DNA of 64,000 nucleotides from CAZEKB01 sp964512225. GTDB lineage: Bacteria; Myxococcota_A; UBA796; UBA9615. The notes below the pieces were generated by a model. It saw only the letters and a program-made list of their open reading frames with translations. It did no database searches and was not told where the DNA came from. This document shows positions 1 through 8,376 of the stretch, one piece after another. Location of the stretch: positions 1 through 64,000 of the forward strand of contig CAZEKB010000007.1 of NCBI GenBank assembly GCA_964512225.1, given 5' to 3'. The translations under genes and the position numbers were made by a program. Position 1 is the first letter of the stretch; every line of letters begins with the position of its first letter.

Positions 1-62
1 GAGCCGTTTCGGCGAGTCGTGAGCGTCCAGGCGATCACGGCGGCCCGAAACGAGCTCGTTTC
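1..62. repeat. Left 51-bp REP-like repeat array (enters from outside the window)
   Basis: Contains the 3' part of one repeat unit at position 1 and the hairpin of the next unit at 47-62 (GAAACGAGCTCGTTTC, a perfect 16-bp palindrome). The hairpins are 51 bp apart, as in the array at 961-1128, and lie in the same orientation. Between them is a conserved stretch containing GTGAGCGTCC and GCGATCACGGCGG. The unit lies just downstream of the stop codon of the RAYT gene at 83-871. The array probably continues left of the window. Confidence 0.8.
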
Positions 63-82
63 GGCTCGCCGTGCGCGCACCC

Positions 83-871
83 CTACATGTTGGCGGCGCC
101 GATCCCGGCGGCGGCGCGGACTCGGGTCTGCGCCTCGACGGCGTCGATGACCTCGTCGGAGACCTCGAGCTTGGAGAGACGTCGCACGGTGGCGGCGGAG
201 ATCCCGAGAGCACGCGCGACGAGCGCTGCGCTCGCCACACGACGCCCGATGTTGACGGCGGCGATGCGCGCGATCAGGGCCTCCGGCTTGGACCCGCGGA
301 TGTTCGGTAGGCCGAAGGCGGCCGCAGCCGCGTCGGCCAGATAGGGCAGATCGAGCAACCCGATGGTGCGCTCCTCCTCGAGGACCTCGGGCGACGGCAA
401 CTCGCGAACCAGGTCCGCTCGCCCGATCCTGGGGAGCAGACTCCGCACGTTGCCGACCGTCGAGAGGCCGATCGTTCGCATGCCGAGGAGATCCGGGAGG
501 TTGCTCCCGTCGTGCAGGGGATCCAGCTCGACGCCGTGGTGGCCCTCCTGGCCGAGGATGTACCGGAAGGCGTGCCGCAGGTGGCGCTGCGTGAGCACCG
601 GGGTGAGGTGCGCCGGGGCGAACCCCACCCCCGGTCGGAGGGAGTTCTGAATCGAGATCTCGACCCGGCGCGCGAACTCGGCGGCGGCACGCTCGTCGTC
701 GACCGCGACCAGCGCGTGCAGGTGGTCGCCGACCACGCGGAACGTAGTCAGCCGGAAGCCGGGGTCGCGTTCGACGAACGAACGCGCGACGCGGCGGAGC
801 TGGGAAGGGGTTCGGCAGACGACGCGGCCGTCTGCGAGGCGGAAGACGATGTGGAAGGCGATGGTGCTCAT
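83..871 (-). CDS. REP-associated tyrosine transposase (RAYT/TnpA_REP, HUH endonuclease)
   Basis: Encodes 262 aa. The N-terminal half looks like a Y1-transposase domain: an early strand HIVFRL, an HUH motif in GDHLHALVAV (His-Leu-His, near residue 50), and a downstream helix HAFRYILGQ whose Tyr is the likely nucleophile. This family nicks single-stranded REP hairpins. The C-terminal ~70 residues (GRRVASAALVARALGISAATVRRLSK) read as a helix-turn-helix. The start has a GGGAG ribosome-binding site. It is a lone gene flanked on both sides by direct copies of a 51-bp palindromic repeat, the usual REP/RAYT arrangement, so the repeats are its probable substrate. RAYTs are usually single-copy, domesticated genes. 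Confidence in the family is high; activity is inferred. Confidence 0.85.
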   Translation of the reverse strand: MSTIAFHIVFRLADGRVVCRTPSQLRRVARSFVERDPGFRLTTFRVVGDHLHALVAVDDERAAAEFARRVEISIQNSLRPGVGFAPAHLTPVLTQRHLRHAFRYILGQEGHHGVELDPLHDGSNLPDLLGMRTIGLSTVGNVRSLLPRIGRADLVRELPSPEVLEEERTIGLLDLPYLADAAAAAFGLPNIRGSKPEALIARIAAVNIGRRVASAALVARALGISAATVRRLSKLEVSDEVIDAVEAQTRVRAAAGIGAANM

Positions 872-956
872 GATCTCCCTGACGAAAACTTCGACGGGAA
901 GGGTCGAGAAATCTCACGATCGACCCGCCCGGCGCACGGCGTGAACGCGCACGGGG

Positions 957-1133
957 AGGCGAAACGAGCCGTTTCGGCGAGTGGTGAGCGGCCGGGCGAT
1001 CACGGCGGGCCGAAACGAGCCGTTTCGGCGAGTGGTGAGCGTCCGGGCGATCACGGCGAGGCGAAACGAGCCGTTTCGGCGAGTGGTGAGCGTCCAGACG
1101 ATCACGACAGGCCGAAACGAGCCGTTTCGGCGA
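957..1133. repeat. Right 51-bp REP-like tandem array (four hairpins)
   Basis: Hairpin cores GAAACGAGCCGTTTC start at 961, 1012, 1063 and 1114, exactly 51 bp apart. In the copies at 1012 and 1114 the dyad extends to 9-bp arms around an AGC loop (GCCGAAACG / CGTTTCGGC). The spacer GGCGAGTGGTGAGCG(G/T)CC(G/A)G(G/A)CGATCACGGC is conserved with a few substitutions. The last unit is truncated soon after its hairpin. The period is divisible by three, so every frame stays open across the array; I do not consider it coding. It lies just upstream of the RAYT gene and in the same orientation as the copies at 1-62. Confidence 0.88.
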
Positions 1134-1145
1134 CTGCCGATCCAC

Positions 1146-1202
1146 GGTCACTCAAGTGACCAGTCAGCCCAGATCCGACCCCCTCGGCCGGTCACTGCAG
1201 TG
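1146..1202. promoter_or_regulatory. Pair of dyad symmetries sharing the half-site GGTCACT
   Basis: At 1146-1161 GGTCACT and AGTGACC form 7-bp arms around CA. At 1190-1205 a second GGTCACT begins a dyad centred on the palindrome CACTGCAGTG (1193-1202). The half-sites are 44 bp apart, between the REP array and the M23 peptidase gene. This is a candidate operator for the gene at 1337; no regulator is apparent nearby. The rest of 872-1336 outside the REP array holds nothing else I recognise. Confidence 0.35.
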
Positions 1203-1336
1203 TCCACCATATCCCCCACGACCCCGCCACGAGACCGCTCGACGGCCTCGATGTACAGCGTTCAGACGAGTTGTGACGAAGCCGGCACGGGTCGTGCGAA
1301 CAGATCTCGCGTCGCATTTTCGACTTGGAGTCTTCG

Positions 1337-3403
1337 ATGACCTTCTCCCTCCGACGCGCTCTCCTCGCTTCCATCGCGTCCCTCGCGTCCCTCGCCCTCG
1401 TCGCCGGCTGCGCCGACCCCGATTACCACGGGCCCCCCGACGACGAGCTGAACCAGGTCCACATGGCCGTGACCTGCCCCGCCTCCATGTCGTACTACCC
1501 CATCGGCGGCCCCCACAACGGCGGATGGGACAGCAACGCCCTGACCTACACCTGCGCGGACCACCCGAGCAGCTCGCCCGACAACAGCGACTGGATCTCC
1601 GGCGACCACTACGGCAACGACCTGTTCGCCGCCCGCGGCACCCCCGCCATCGCCGTGACCAGCGGGACCATCAGCCACTCCGGCTACGGCACCGTCTCGG
1701 GCAACCGCGTGACCATCCGCGACGACTGCGGATGGCACTACTTCTCCGGCCACCTCGACACCATCGCCCCCGGCATGACCGTCGGCCGCCGCGTCGAGGC
1801 GGGCGAGGTCATCGGCACCGTCGGAAACACCGGCAACGCGTCGGGGACCTCCCCCCACATCCACTTCAACATCTACGGCTCCTCCTGGACCGACGCGAGC
1901 GACCCCTTCCCGCTCCTCCAGCAGGTCGACGGGTCCGCCTGCACCGGCTCGTCCTCCATCGCCGAGGGCACCACCCCCGACCCCGACGTGAACCCCTGCA
2001 TCGACGCCGACATCCGCGCCGACGAGGACACCAGCGACTTCGCCCTGGCCTCCGGCGTCGCCGAGCTCTTCAACGAGATCGGCCGCAGCGAGGGCTCCTT
2101 CCTCGCCCAGGACACCTACGGCGGCGGCGCGCCCTACACCGTGGGCAAGTGGGGCCCCTGGGTTTCCCACACCGGCCTCTGGGAGGTCGACGCCCGCGTG
2201 CCCGACACCGGCCTGCAGCTCACTTCGGCGGCCTACTACGACGTCGCCTTCCTCGGCGGCCACGTCATGACCCCCGTGGACCAGAACGCCAACAAGGGCG
2301 AGTGGGTCCCGATCACCCCCGGCCCCCTCAAGTTCGGCGTCGGACCCGCCGGGTACGTCGGCCTGTCCAACGTCCTGAGCGTCGGCACCGGCGGCAAGGT
2401 CGCCTACGACTCCGTCCGCTTCCGCTACATCGGCCCCGAAGGCAACACCCAGGTCGGCGGCAGCTGCGACCTCTCCAACGACTGCGCGGGCACCCTGATC
2501 TGCGGCGAGTTCGGTACCTGCGAGCAGCCCTGCAGCGACTCGTACTGCGACTCCGGCGCCTGCGACCAGGCCACCGGCGTGTGCGTCGACCCCGACGGCG
2601 ACGACGGCGGCACCCCCACCGACTCGATCTCCCAGTTCGGCGACAGCGACCGCGACGGCATCCCGAACTACCTCGAAGGCCTCGACGACACCGACGGCGA
2701 CGGCATCGCCAACTGGCTCGACTGGGACTCCGACGGCGACGGCGTCATGGACTGGGTCGAAGGCGCGGGCGACGCGGACGGCGACGGCATCCTCGACTCC
2801 ATGGACACCGACGCCGACGGCGACGGCATGCTCGACGGCGACGAGGCCGGCCCCGACCCCGACATGCCGCTGGACACCGACCTCGACGGCATCCCCGACT
2901 TCCGCGACACCGACTCCGACGGCGACGGCATCCCCGACGCCTACGAGATCGGAGACCCCGACGACCCGCTCGACAGCGACAACGACGGCATGCCCGACTA
3001 CCGCGACCTCGACAGCGACAACGACGGCATCCGCGACGACGCCGAGGCGGGCTGGGTGCCCGACGATCCGGCCGACTTCGACGGCGACGGCATCCCCAAC
3101 CACCTCGACCTGGACTCCGACGGCGACGGCCTCTCCGATCGCTTCGAGGGCAACGACGACAGCGACGGCGATCGCTCCCCCGACTTCCTCGACCTCGACA
3201 GCGACAACGACGGCATCCCCGACGCGAACGACCCCGACTCCGACGGCGACGGCCGGGACGACGACGACCTCGGCTGGGGCGACTGGAACGCCTCCGACCG
3301 CGTCCCGCTGGCGCCCATGAACGGGTGCTCGACGGCCGCGAGCGCGAACGCGACCTGGCTCGCGCTGCTCCTGCCGTTCGTGGTCGTGCGCCGCCGCGAC
3401 TGA
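1337..3403 (+). CDS. M23 family metallopeptidase lipoprotein with thrombospondin-3 repeats and a MYXO-CTERM-like anchor
   Basis: Encodes 688 aa. A lipoprotein signal ends at LVAGC (Cys25). A LytM/M23 endopeptidase domain spans about residues 45-195, with Zn-ligand motifs HYGND (H91, D95) and HIHF (H174, H176). The family cleaves peptidoglycan cross-bridges. Next come a beta-rich module, a Cys-rich EGF-like stretch, and thrombospondin type 3 repeats (DSDGDGI-type, roughly 434-655) that should bind many Ca2+ ions. The C-terminus has Cys664, a hydrophobic helix and a final RRRD, like MYXO-CTERM sorting tags. The ATG at 1337 is preceded by TTGGAG; an in-frame upstream start at 1325 lacks one. It probably acts at the cell surface. 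A lipobox and a C-terminal tag together are unusual. Confidence 0.85.
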   Translation: MTFSLRRALLASIASLASLALVAGCADPDYHGPPDDELNQVHMAVTCPASMSYYPIGGPHNGGWDSNALTYTCADHPSSSPDNSDWISGDHYGNDLFAARGTPAIAVTSGTISHSGYGTVSGNRVTIRDDCGWHYFSGHLDTIAPGMTVGRRVEAGEVIGTVGNTGNASGTSPHIHFNIYGSSWTDASDPFPLLQQVDGSACTGSSSIAEGTTPDPDVNPCIDADIRADEDTSDFALASGVAELFNEIGRSEGSFLAQDTYGGGAPYTVGKWGPWVSHTGLWEVDARVPDTGLQLTSAAYYDVAFLGGHVMTPVDQNANKGEWVPITPGPLKFGVGPAGYVGLSNVLSVGTGGKVAYDSVRFRYIGPEGNTQVGGSCDLSNDCAGTLICGEFGTCEQPCSDSYCDSGACDQATGVCVDPDGDDGGTPTDSISQFGDSDRDGIPNYLEGLDDTDGDGIANWLDWDSDGDGVMDWVEGAGDADGDGILDSMDTDADGDGMLDGDEAGPDPDMPLDTDLDGIPDFRDTDSDGDGIPDAYEIGDPDDPLDSDNDGMPDYRDLDSDNDGIRDDAEAGWVPDDPADFDGDGIPNHLDLDSDGDGLSDRFEGNDDSDGDRSPDFLDLDSDNDGIPDANDPDSDGDGRDDDDLGWGDWNASDRVPLAPMNGCSTAASANATWLALLLPFVVVRRRD

Positions 3404-3422
3404 TCGCCCGAGCCCTCGCAGG

Positions 3423-3428
3423 TAGGGT
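3423..3428 (+). promoter_or_regulatory. -10-like element TAGGGT for a leaderless start
   Basis: Seven nucleotides separate TAGGGT from the ATG at 3436, placing the expected transcription start on or beside the start codon. No Shine-Dalgarno is present. Confidence 0.45.
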
Positions 3429-3435
3429 CCGGTGC

Positions 3436-4368
3436 ATGCGCGCGCCGGCCCTCCTCGTCTGCCTCTCCCTCCTCGGCTGCGGCTCCGCGCCGCCGCCCGG
3501 AGCGAACCCCGGCCCCGCGCCCGTGGCCGTGACCACCCTGCAGGACACCGCGAGCGTCACCACCGCGCTGGGGGGCATGGCGCTCGTCCCCGCCCTGTCC
3601 GTGCTCGACGACGGGCCCTGCAGCGAGCGCGCGGCGGCGCTTCGGCGACGGCTGATGGCCACCGAGCTGCTCTATGAGGGCGTGCCCGCGCTCGTCGCCG
3701 CCCCCGACAGCATCCCCGAGACCCTGCCCGCCACGAGCACTCCCCCGGGCCCCGAGTTCGCCGACTTCGACTACGCGATCGCCGTCGGGCTCGACAAGGA
3801 CGGGAGCACGACCCCGTCCCCCGACTCCCTCGACGGGGCCACCTCGGTCCTCCTCCGCGCCGACCGACACGCCGCCGGGGACGCAGTCCGCCGGACCCTG
3901 CGGGGCCTCCGCGACGCGGGCGTCGAGCGCGTGGGCCTCCTGTTCGCGCGCCCCCTCGACGCCGGCATCGACCTGGCCACTCCAGTGACCAGCGAGGTCT
4001 TCGGCGAGTCCTGTCCGGTCGACTGGAGCTGGGTCGACAAGGTCCCCGCGCACAAGCGCGCGGAGCTCTGGATCGAGACCGCGGTGAGGGCGGTGGAGGG
4101 CTGCGACTGCGCGGTGGACCCGAGGCACGTCGTCGCCCTTCGCGCCCGCACCCGCAACGAGTCCCGGGCGGTCGCCATCCCCGTCGACGTCCGCGGGACC
4201 ACCGGGGCGCGGCCCCTCGTGATCCGCGAAGGCGGGGCGTGGGGGCCGGCCGCGCGCGCGCTCTACGACGCGATCCGGATCGACCCCAAGCGACCGCGCG
4301 GCACGCCCGTGGTCATCGACCTCGAGGCCGCCGCGCCGACCCACGCGCTCGAGGTGAAGCAACCCTGA
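3436..4368 (+). CDS. Hypothetical lipoprotein
   Basis: Encodes 310 aa with a short signal and lipobox LLGC (Cys15), then a Pro-rich linker. The rest is soluble, with alternating helices and strands and no motif I can name. The stretch VLLRADRHAAGDAVRRTL and the C-terminal part (RPLVIREGGAWGPAARALYD) look like a folded periplasmic domain. It lies 32 bp after the M23 gene and has its own TANNNT element and no Shine-Dalgarno, so it may be transcribed independently as a leaderless mRNA. It converges with the gene at 4372. Function unknown. Confidence 0.72.
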   Translation: MRAPALLVCLSLLGCGSAPPPGANPGPAPVAVTTLQDTASVTTALGGMALVPALSVLDDGPCSERAAALRRRLMATELLYEGVPALVAAPDSIPETLPATSTPPGPEFADFDYAIAVGLDKDGSTTPSPDSLDGATSVLLRADRHAAGDAVRRTLRGLRDAGVERVGLLFARPLDAGIDLATPVTSEVFGESCPVDWSWVDKVPAHKRAELWIETAVRAVEGCDCAVDPRHVVALRARTRNESRAVAIPVDVRGTTGARPLVIREGGAWGPAARALYDAIRIDPKRPRGTPVVIDLEAAAPTHALEVKQP

Positions 4369-4371
4369 CCG

Positions 4372-5754
4372 TCACCGCGAGTGGACCGCCTCCTTGAGCC
4401 GATCCAGGAAGGTGTCCGGGGGGTGCGTGACCCAGCGGGCGAAGCTCAGCGGGCCCCCCGGGTCGCGGTGGTGGGTCGCCACGAGGATCGGCTCCTCGGC
4501 GTCGACCGGGAGCACGTAGACCGCGGGGTATCCCTCGACGCGCCAGGCGTCCGCGAGCAGCCGCGACTCCCTGCTGTTCTCGGGGTTCACGCGCACCTTG
4601 ACCATGCGATCCAGCGCCTCCCGCACCCTCGGCGCCCGCAGCGTGTACCGCTCGAACTCCAGGCACTCGGGGCACCAGTCGGCGCGGAAGTACATCACCA
4701 GCGGTGTGCGACCCTCGATCCACTCCACCGAGGCCTCCTCGTAGCCCTCCCGCTCGTTGAGCCAGGCCGCCGCCAGGTAGCCCGCGGCGCGGGCCCGGCC
4801 CGCCTTGGCGCGACGGAGGTAGAGCTCCGTGGGTCGGAGCGGCCCGCCCTCCAGCCACAGCCGCTCCTGGGACTCCGTCAGCAGCTTCTGCTCGCGCCAC
4901 AGCGGGGGCTCGTCCCCCAGCTTCACGTCCTCGGTCGAGAGCAGGCCCCGGACCTCGTCGGGGCTGAGCTTGCGATACAGCGGACGACGGTCCGGCGTCG
5001 GCATCTCGTCCGGAACCTCGTCGGCCGCGCGAGGGGCCGCGCCCGACGGCGGCTTCTCCGAGAAGGCGCCCGACCCCGGGCCGAAGTCCTCCCCGCGCAT
5101 GAGCAGCTCCGCGGCGGTGAACCGGAAGGCGGCGATGTCGCGCGGACAGGCGGGCACGCGATCCCCCGCCGTCCAGCCGTTCCCGGCGAGCACCACCTCG
5201 CGCCCCGACGGCCAGATGAACCCCGCCGACGCGACCTCCCACCGCCCGTACGCCTTCACCAGGGTGGCGCCCACCCGGCCGATGCCCTCGGCGCCGCTCA
5301 CGGGGACCACGAACACGGCCGTCCCCGTCTCGTGATCGGCCTCGATCCGACCGAGGATCCACCAGCGCAGGTCGGCGCCCTCCCCGATCTCGGAGGCGAG
5401 CCGCTCGTCCGTGCGGAGGAACCCGCTGAGGGTCGCGTACGCCTCGCTGCGGTGCAGCTTCATCGTCATGCTCGACATGACCCCCGCGCCGACGAGCGTG
5501 GGGAGCAGGAGCAGCAGGGCCAGCCACCGCACGAACCGGTAGGTGTTGCGCTCCCGCCAGGGGCGAGTGAGGGGCGGCGGCGGCGGACCGCGGACGGGCT
5601 GCACCGTCGAGAACGTATCGGTGATGACGTCGGGCTCTTCCTCTTCCTCCTCGACGAGCAGGCGCCGCGCCTCGTATTTCGCGAAGACGATCCCGCACCG
5701 GCCGCACTCGGGGCCGTCGTCTTGCACGAACCGACATTTCGGGCACCGGATCAC
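4372..5754 (-). CDS. Zinc-ribbon / membrane / thioredoxin-like fusion protein
   Basis: About 460 aa from the GTG at 5754, giving an N-terminus (f)MIRCPKC. A longer GTG start at 5805 adds 17 unconvincing residues. Domains in order: a CPKC...CGRC zinc ribbon (residues 4-20), an acidic EEEEEE linker, one transmembrane helix (about 73-95), a beta-rich domain whose layout (AYATLSGFLRTDERL, then VFVVPVSG, then WEVASAGFI) suggests a Coa1-like fold, a low-complexity linker, and a thioredoxin-like domain with active site WCPEC (Cys361/Cys364) and cis-Pro in GYPAVYV. The last domain resembles the DsbD C-terminal domain and probably does thiol-disulfide exchange. The gene is divergent from 5817, and the two may share a promoter at CTAG (5783-5786). 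The domain order is unusual. Confidence 0.78.
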   Translation of the reverse strand: MIRCPKCRFVQDDGPECGRCGIVFAKYEARRLLVEEEEEEPDVITDTFSTVQPVRGPPPPPLTRPWRERNTYRFVRWLALLLLLPTLVGAGVMSSMTMKLHRSEAYATLSGFLRTDERLASEIGEGADLRWWILGRIEADHETGTAVFVVPVSGAEGIGRVGATLVKAYGRWEVASAGFIWPSGREVVLAGNGWTAGDRVPACPRDIAAFRFTAAELLMRGEDFGPGSGAFSEKPPSGAAPRAADEVPDEMPTPDRRPLYRKLSPDEVRGLLSTEDVKLGDEPPLWREQKLLTESQERLWLEGGPLRPTELYLRRAKAGRARAAGYLAAAWLNEREGYEEASVEWIEGRTPLVMYFRADWCPECLEFERYTLRAPRVREALDRMVKVRVNPENSRESRLLADAWRVEGYPAVYVLPVDAEEPILVATHHRDPGGPLSFARWVTHPPDTFLDRLKEAVHSR

Positions 5755-5816
5755 CGAGTTCGCAGAACCCCTTTCTGGCAGTCTAGCGTCCGACCCGGAA
5801 GCCACCTGGAGCCCCC

Positions 5817-6515
5817 ATGTCCACGACCTCGACCCGCCTCCTCCTCACCACCCTCGCCGCCGCGGGCCTGCTGCTGTCGGGCTGCTTCGACCGGGGGCTG
5901 TCGAACTGGGAGAAGGAGCGCCTCGAGGCGCGCGCCTCCGACGACCTGGACCAGGCCCTGGGCGAGCTCGCCGGGGCCACCGAGAACATCGACGACGCGG
6001 CCGCCGCGCGCGGGACCTTCGAGGTCGACCGGGCGGGCTACGCGGGCTGCACCCGCCACTACGTCTTCGACGGCGACGCCGTCTCCGGAACGCTCGACAT
6101 GGAGCTGCAGGGGGTCCCGTGCACCGCGTCGCTGACCGTCAACGACGTGCGCTACGAGTACTCGATCACCGAGTGGGCCTGGTCGGGAAGCTGGGAGCAG
6201 TTCGACGAGACCTGGTGGGACGTCGAACGGTCCGGCGGCGCCTCGAGCGCCCTCACGATCGAGGGCAGCGAGCGCAACGACGGAGTCTACGACGCGTCCT
6301 TCGTCATGAACGAAGCGACCGCGCGCACGGACGGCGACGGCAACCTCGCCTTCTGGTCCGTCGACTACAGCTACAGCGGCTTCCTCGACCGCGAGTGGGA
6401 GGTCGTGGTGGCCAAGGACGAAGACGGCGTCACCTCCGGCACGATCACGTCGAACGACGGGGTGAACTGCACCGTGAGCGGCGAGGAGTACGACTACGTC
6501 ATCGACTGCGAGTAG
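5817..6515 (+). CDS. Hypothetical lipoprotein
   Basis: Encodes 232 aa. The signal ends at LLLSGC (Cys22). The mature part has a short helix (NWEKERLEARASDDLDQALGEL), then a repetitive beta-sheet domain rich in Trp/Tyr and Gly with two or three Cys pairs, probably an antiparallel sandwich exposed to the periplasm. The start has CTGGAG eight nucleotides upstream. It is convergent with the selenoprotein candidate at 6525. I recognise no family. Confidence 0.72.
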   Translation: MSTTSTRLLLTTLAAAGLLLSGCFDRGLSNWEKERLEARASDDLDQALGELAGATENIDDAAAARGTFEVDRAGYAGCTRHYVFDGDAVSGTLDMELQGVPCTASLTVNDVRYEYSITEWAWSGSWEQFDETWWDVERSGGASSALTIEGSERNDGVYDASFVMNEATARTDGDGNLAFWSVDYSYSGFLDREWEVVVAKDEDGVTSGTITSNDGVNCTVSGEEYDYVIDCE

Positions 6516-6524
6516 CAGCGCGGG

Positions 6525-8333
6525 TCACTCCAGCACCGCCTCGACCGCCGCGAGCAGGTCGGCGGCGCGGTGCTCCGAGGCGAGGTACGTGACGACTCCG
6601 TCCGCGTCCAGGAGCGCCTGCCGGGGGAACGGCGACGACGCCGACGGCCAGTCGTAGAGCCCGTACGTGTCCCGATCGTGGACGATCTCGAAGGTCACGC
6701 CCGTCTGCTCCATGAACGACGCGAGCGTGGCCTCGTCCTCGCCGAAGCTGCCCGTGGCGATGCCGATGACGGTGAGCCGGTCGCCGTGGACCTGGTGGAT
6801 GTCGCGCTCGATGTCCGGAAACTCCAGACTGCAGACGGGTCAGAAGGTGGCGAAGTACGCCAGCAGGACGGGGCCGCCCCGGAGGTCGGACAGGCGAAAG
6901 GTCTCGTTCTCGAGCGTCAGGAAGGAGACGTCGTCGACCACGTCGCCGACGCTCGTCCCGGTCTGGTTCGCGCGCACGGGGACGCACTGGCGGGGCTGGT
7001 CCGGGTCGTCGGTCAGCAGGTCGATCCAGGACGCCAGCGCCGCCCCCGAGGCGGGCGCGAACCCCAGGCGGCTCACGACGGAGTCCCCGGCGGCCAGCGT
7101 TCCGGGCTCCAGGTCGAAGTCCAAGACGGAGTTGCCGACGGCCGCGCCGCGCACCTCCAGCGGCTCCGTCCCCCGGTTGAAGAGCCGCACGAAGTCCTGG
7201 GTCTCCTCGCCCCCGCCCGTGTCCGGCAGGAGGACGATGCTCGGGGAGACCTCCGCGTCGGGCGCCGACACGTCGGCGTGGAACCGATAGGAGGCGAGCT
7301 CGGTCCAGTTGCCGGAGAAGACGACGTCGCCGTCGAACGCGACGCCCAGGGTGCGGCTGTGGTTGCCGGAGCCGGACGGCAGCGGCTCGTGGCCGCGGTG
7401 GACCAGGCCGTCGGCCTCGAAGACGCGCACCGAGCTCCAGTCGGCGACGGCCACGGCGTCCTCCCGGGGGCTGTATGCGACGGCGACGACGGACCCGGGG
7501 GTGTCGCCCACCGCCCCGAGGGTGGGGGCGCGCGTGTCGGCGAGGGAGATCTCCAGCACGCCGCCGCTGCCCGCGGCGACGAAGAGCCGGTCCGACGCGA
7601 GATCCGCCGCGAAGTCCTTGGGGGCTCCGGGCAGGGCCAGTGCGTGCAGGACCGTCGGGGCCTCGGGATCGGCCAGGTCGACGGTGTGCAGGCTGCCCGC
7701 CGGGTCGACGACGTAGGCGAGATCGCCGGGGCCGGGCGCGACGTCCCAGGCGTTGGCGATGCCCTCGGTCCGACCGAGCAGCTCGATGTCCGCCCCGTCG
7801 CCGCGACGCCAGACCATGAGCCCGCCTTCGTGGGCCGCCACGAGCAGCAGGTCGCCCGCGACGGCGACGCCCTCCACCTCGTCGTCGACCGGCAGCGCGG
7901 CCAGCTCCGTGAGGTCGTTCGGGTTCGAGCCGTCCACGATCCCGATGAACGACTGGGGCTGGATCGTGGTGGCGAGGCTCGTCACGTAGACGGTCGACGT
8001 GGCCTCGTCGACGGCGAGGTGGTCGCACCGCGGGAAGCTGCTGCTGCCGAGCGTGAAGGAGAGCCGGTCCGCCTCGACGAGGTTGCGCGGGTCGAGGGCG
8101 TGGTAGGCGTTCAGGCCGATGACGCTGGTGCAGAAGAAGACGTGGTCGCCGTGGACCTTCACCTCGCCCAGCTCGCTGAACGACGGTCCGTCGTAGCGGT
8201 CGAGGAGCTCGATCGGGTCGGACCAGGGCGTGTCGCGGTCGGCCGCCGTGACCGTGCCGCACGCGCTCTCCACCTCCACCGCCTGCGAGCAGCCGGCGAC
8301 GAGCATCGTCGAGACCAGGAGGAACCGCTTCAT
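6525..8333 (-). CDS. Candidate selenoprotein: lipoprotein with propeller-like domain and thioredoxin-like UPVC domain (in-frame UGA)
   Basis: One frame of 603 codons broken only by UGA at codon 498 (6840-6842), read here as selenocysteine. The signal ends at LVAGC (Cys15). Residues ~40-330 form repeats of the LVIVD/beta-propeller kind (VDEATSTVYVTSLA, VDLADPEAPTVLHA, ISLADTRAPTLGAV). An Ig-like 'anchor' domain follows (~345-455), then an AhpC/TlpA-like thioredoxin fold (~470-602). The UGA falls exactly at the first position of the redox motif: FATF-U-PVC-SLEFP, a UxxC. About 105 codons of typical thioredoxin sequence follow without interruption, including Pro in PFPRQALLD. A bSECIS-like hairpin follows at 6813-6829. 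Predicted role: periplasmic thiol-disulfide or peroxide chemistry. The alternative is a Cys TGC-to-TGA nonsense change. It is last in a minus-strand gene set. A standard caller would stop at 6840. Confidence 0.78.
6813..6829 (-). promoter_or_regulatory. Candidate bacterial SECIS hairpin downstream of UGA 6840-6842
   Basis: Read on the minus strand, the UGA is followed after 10 nt by GUCUGGA, loop GUU, UCCGGAC: a 7-bp stem with one U-G wobble. The apical loop begins with G and lies 17 nt from the UGA. Bacterial SECIS elements need a G in the first two loop positions and about 16-37 nt spacing, so this fits SelB-dependent recoding. The hairpin is inside coding sequence. Confidence 0.68.
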
Positions 8334-8376
8334 CGAACCATGAGAGTCGGCCCGCCCCCGAGGCGTCGCAAGGCCT

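Noticed and set aside
961..1128. CRISPR array
   Set aside because: Tandem units are conserved throughout with no variable spacers and no cas genes; it fits REP repeats.
981..1340. Coding repeat (17-codon period) peptide
   Set aside because: The open frames follow from a period divisible by three; no start or function is evident.
1156..4368. Long open frame of over 1000 codons across the M23 gene
   Set aside because: It is an Arg/Pro-rich shadow caused by GC bias. Only its last 310 codons, from 3436, look like a real protein.
6840..6842. Ordinary stop codon ending a 497-aa lipoprotein
   Set aside because: The thioredoxin fold would lack its redox motif and most of its strands, and the downstream frame is intact; recoding fits better, though a nonsense change is not excluded.
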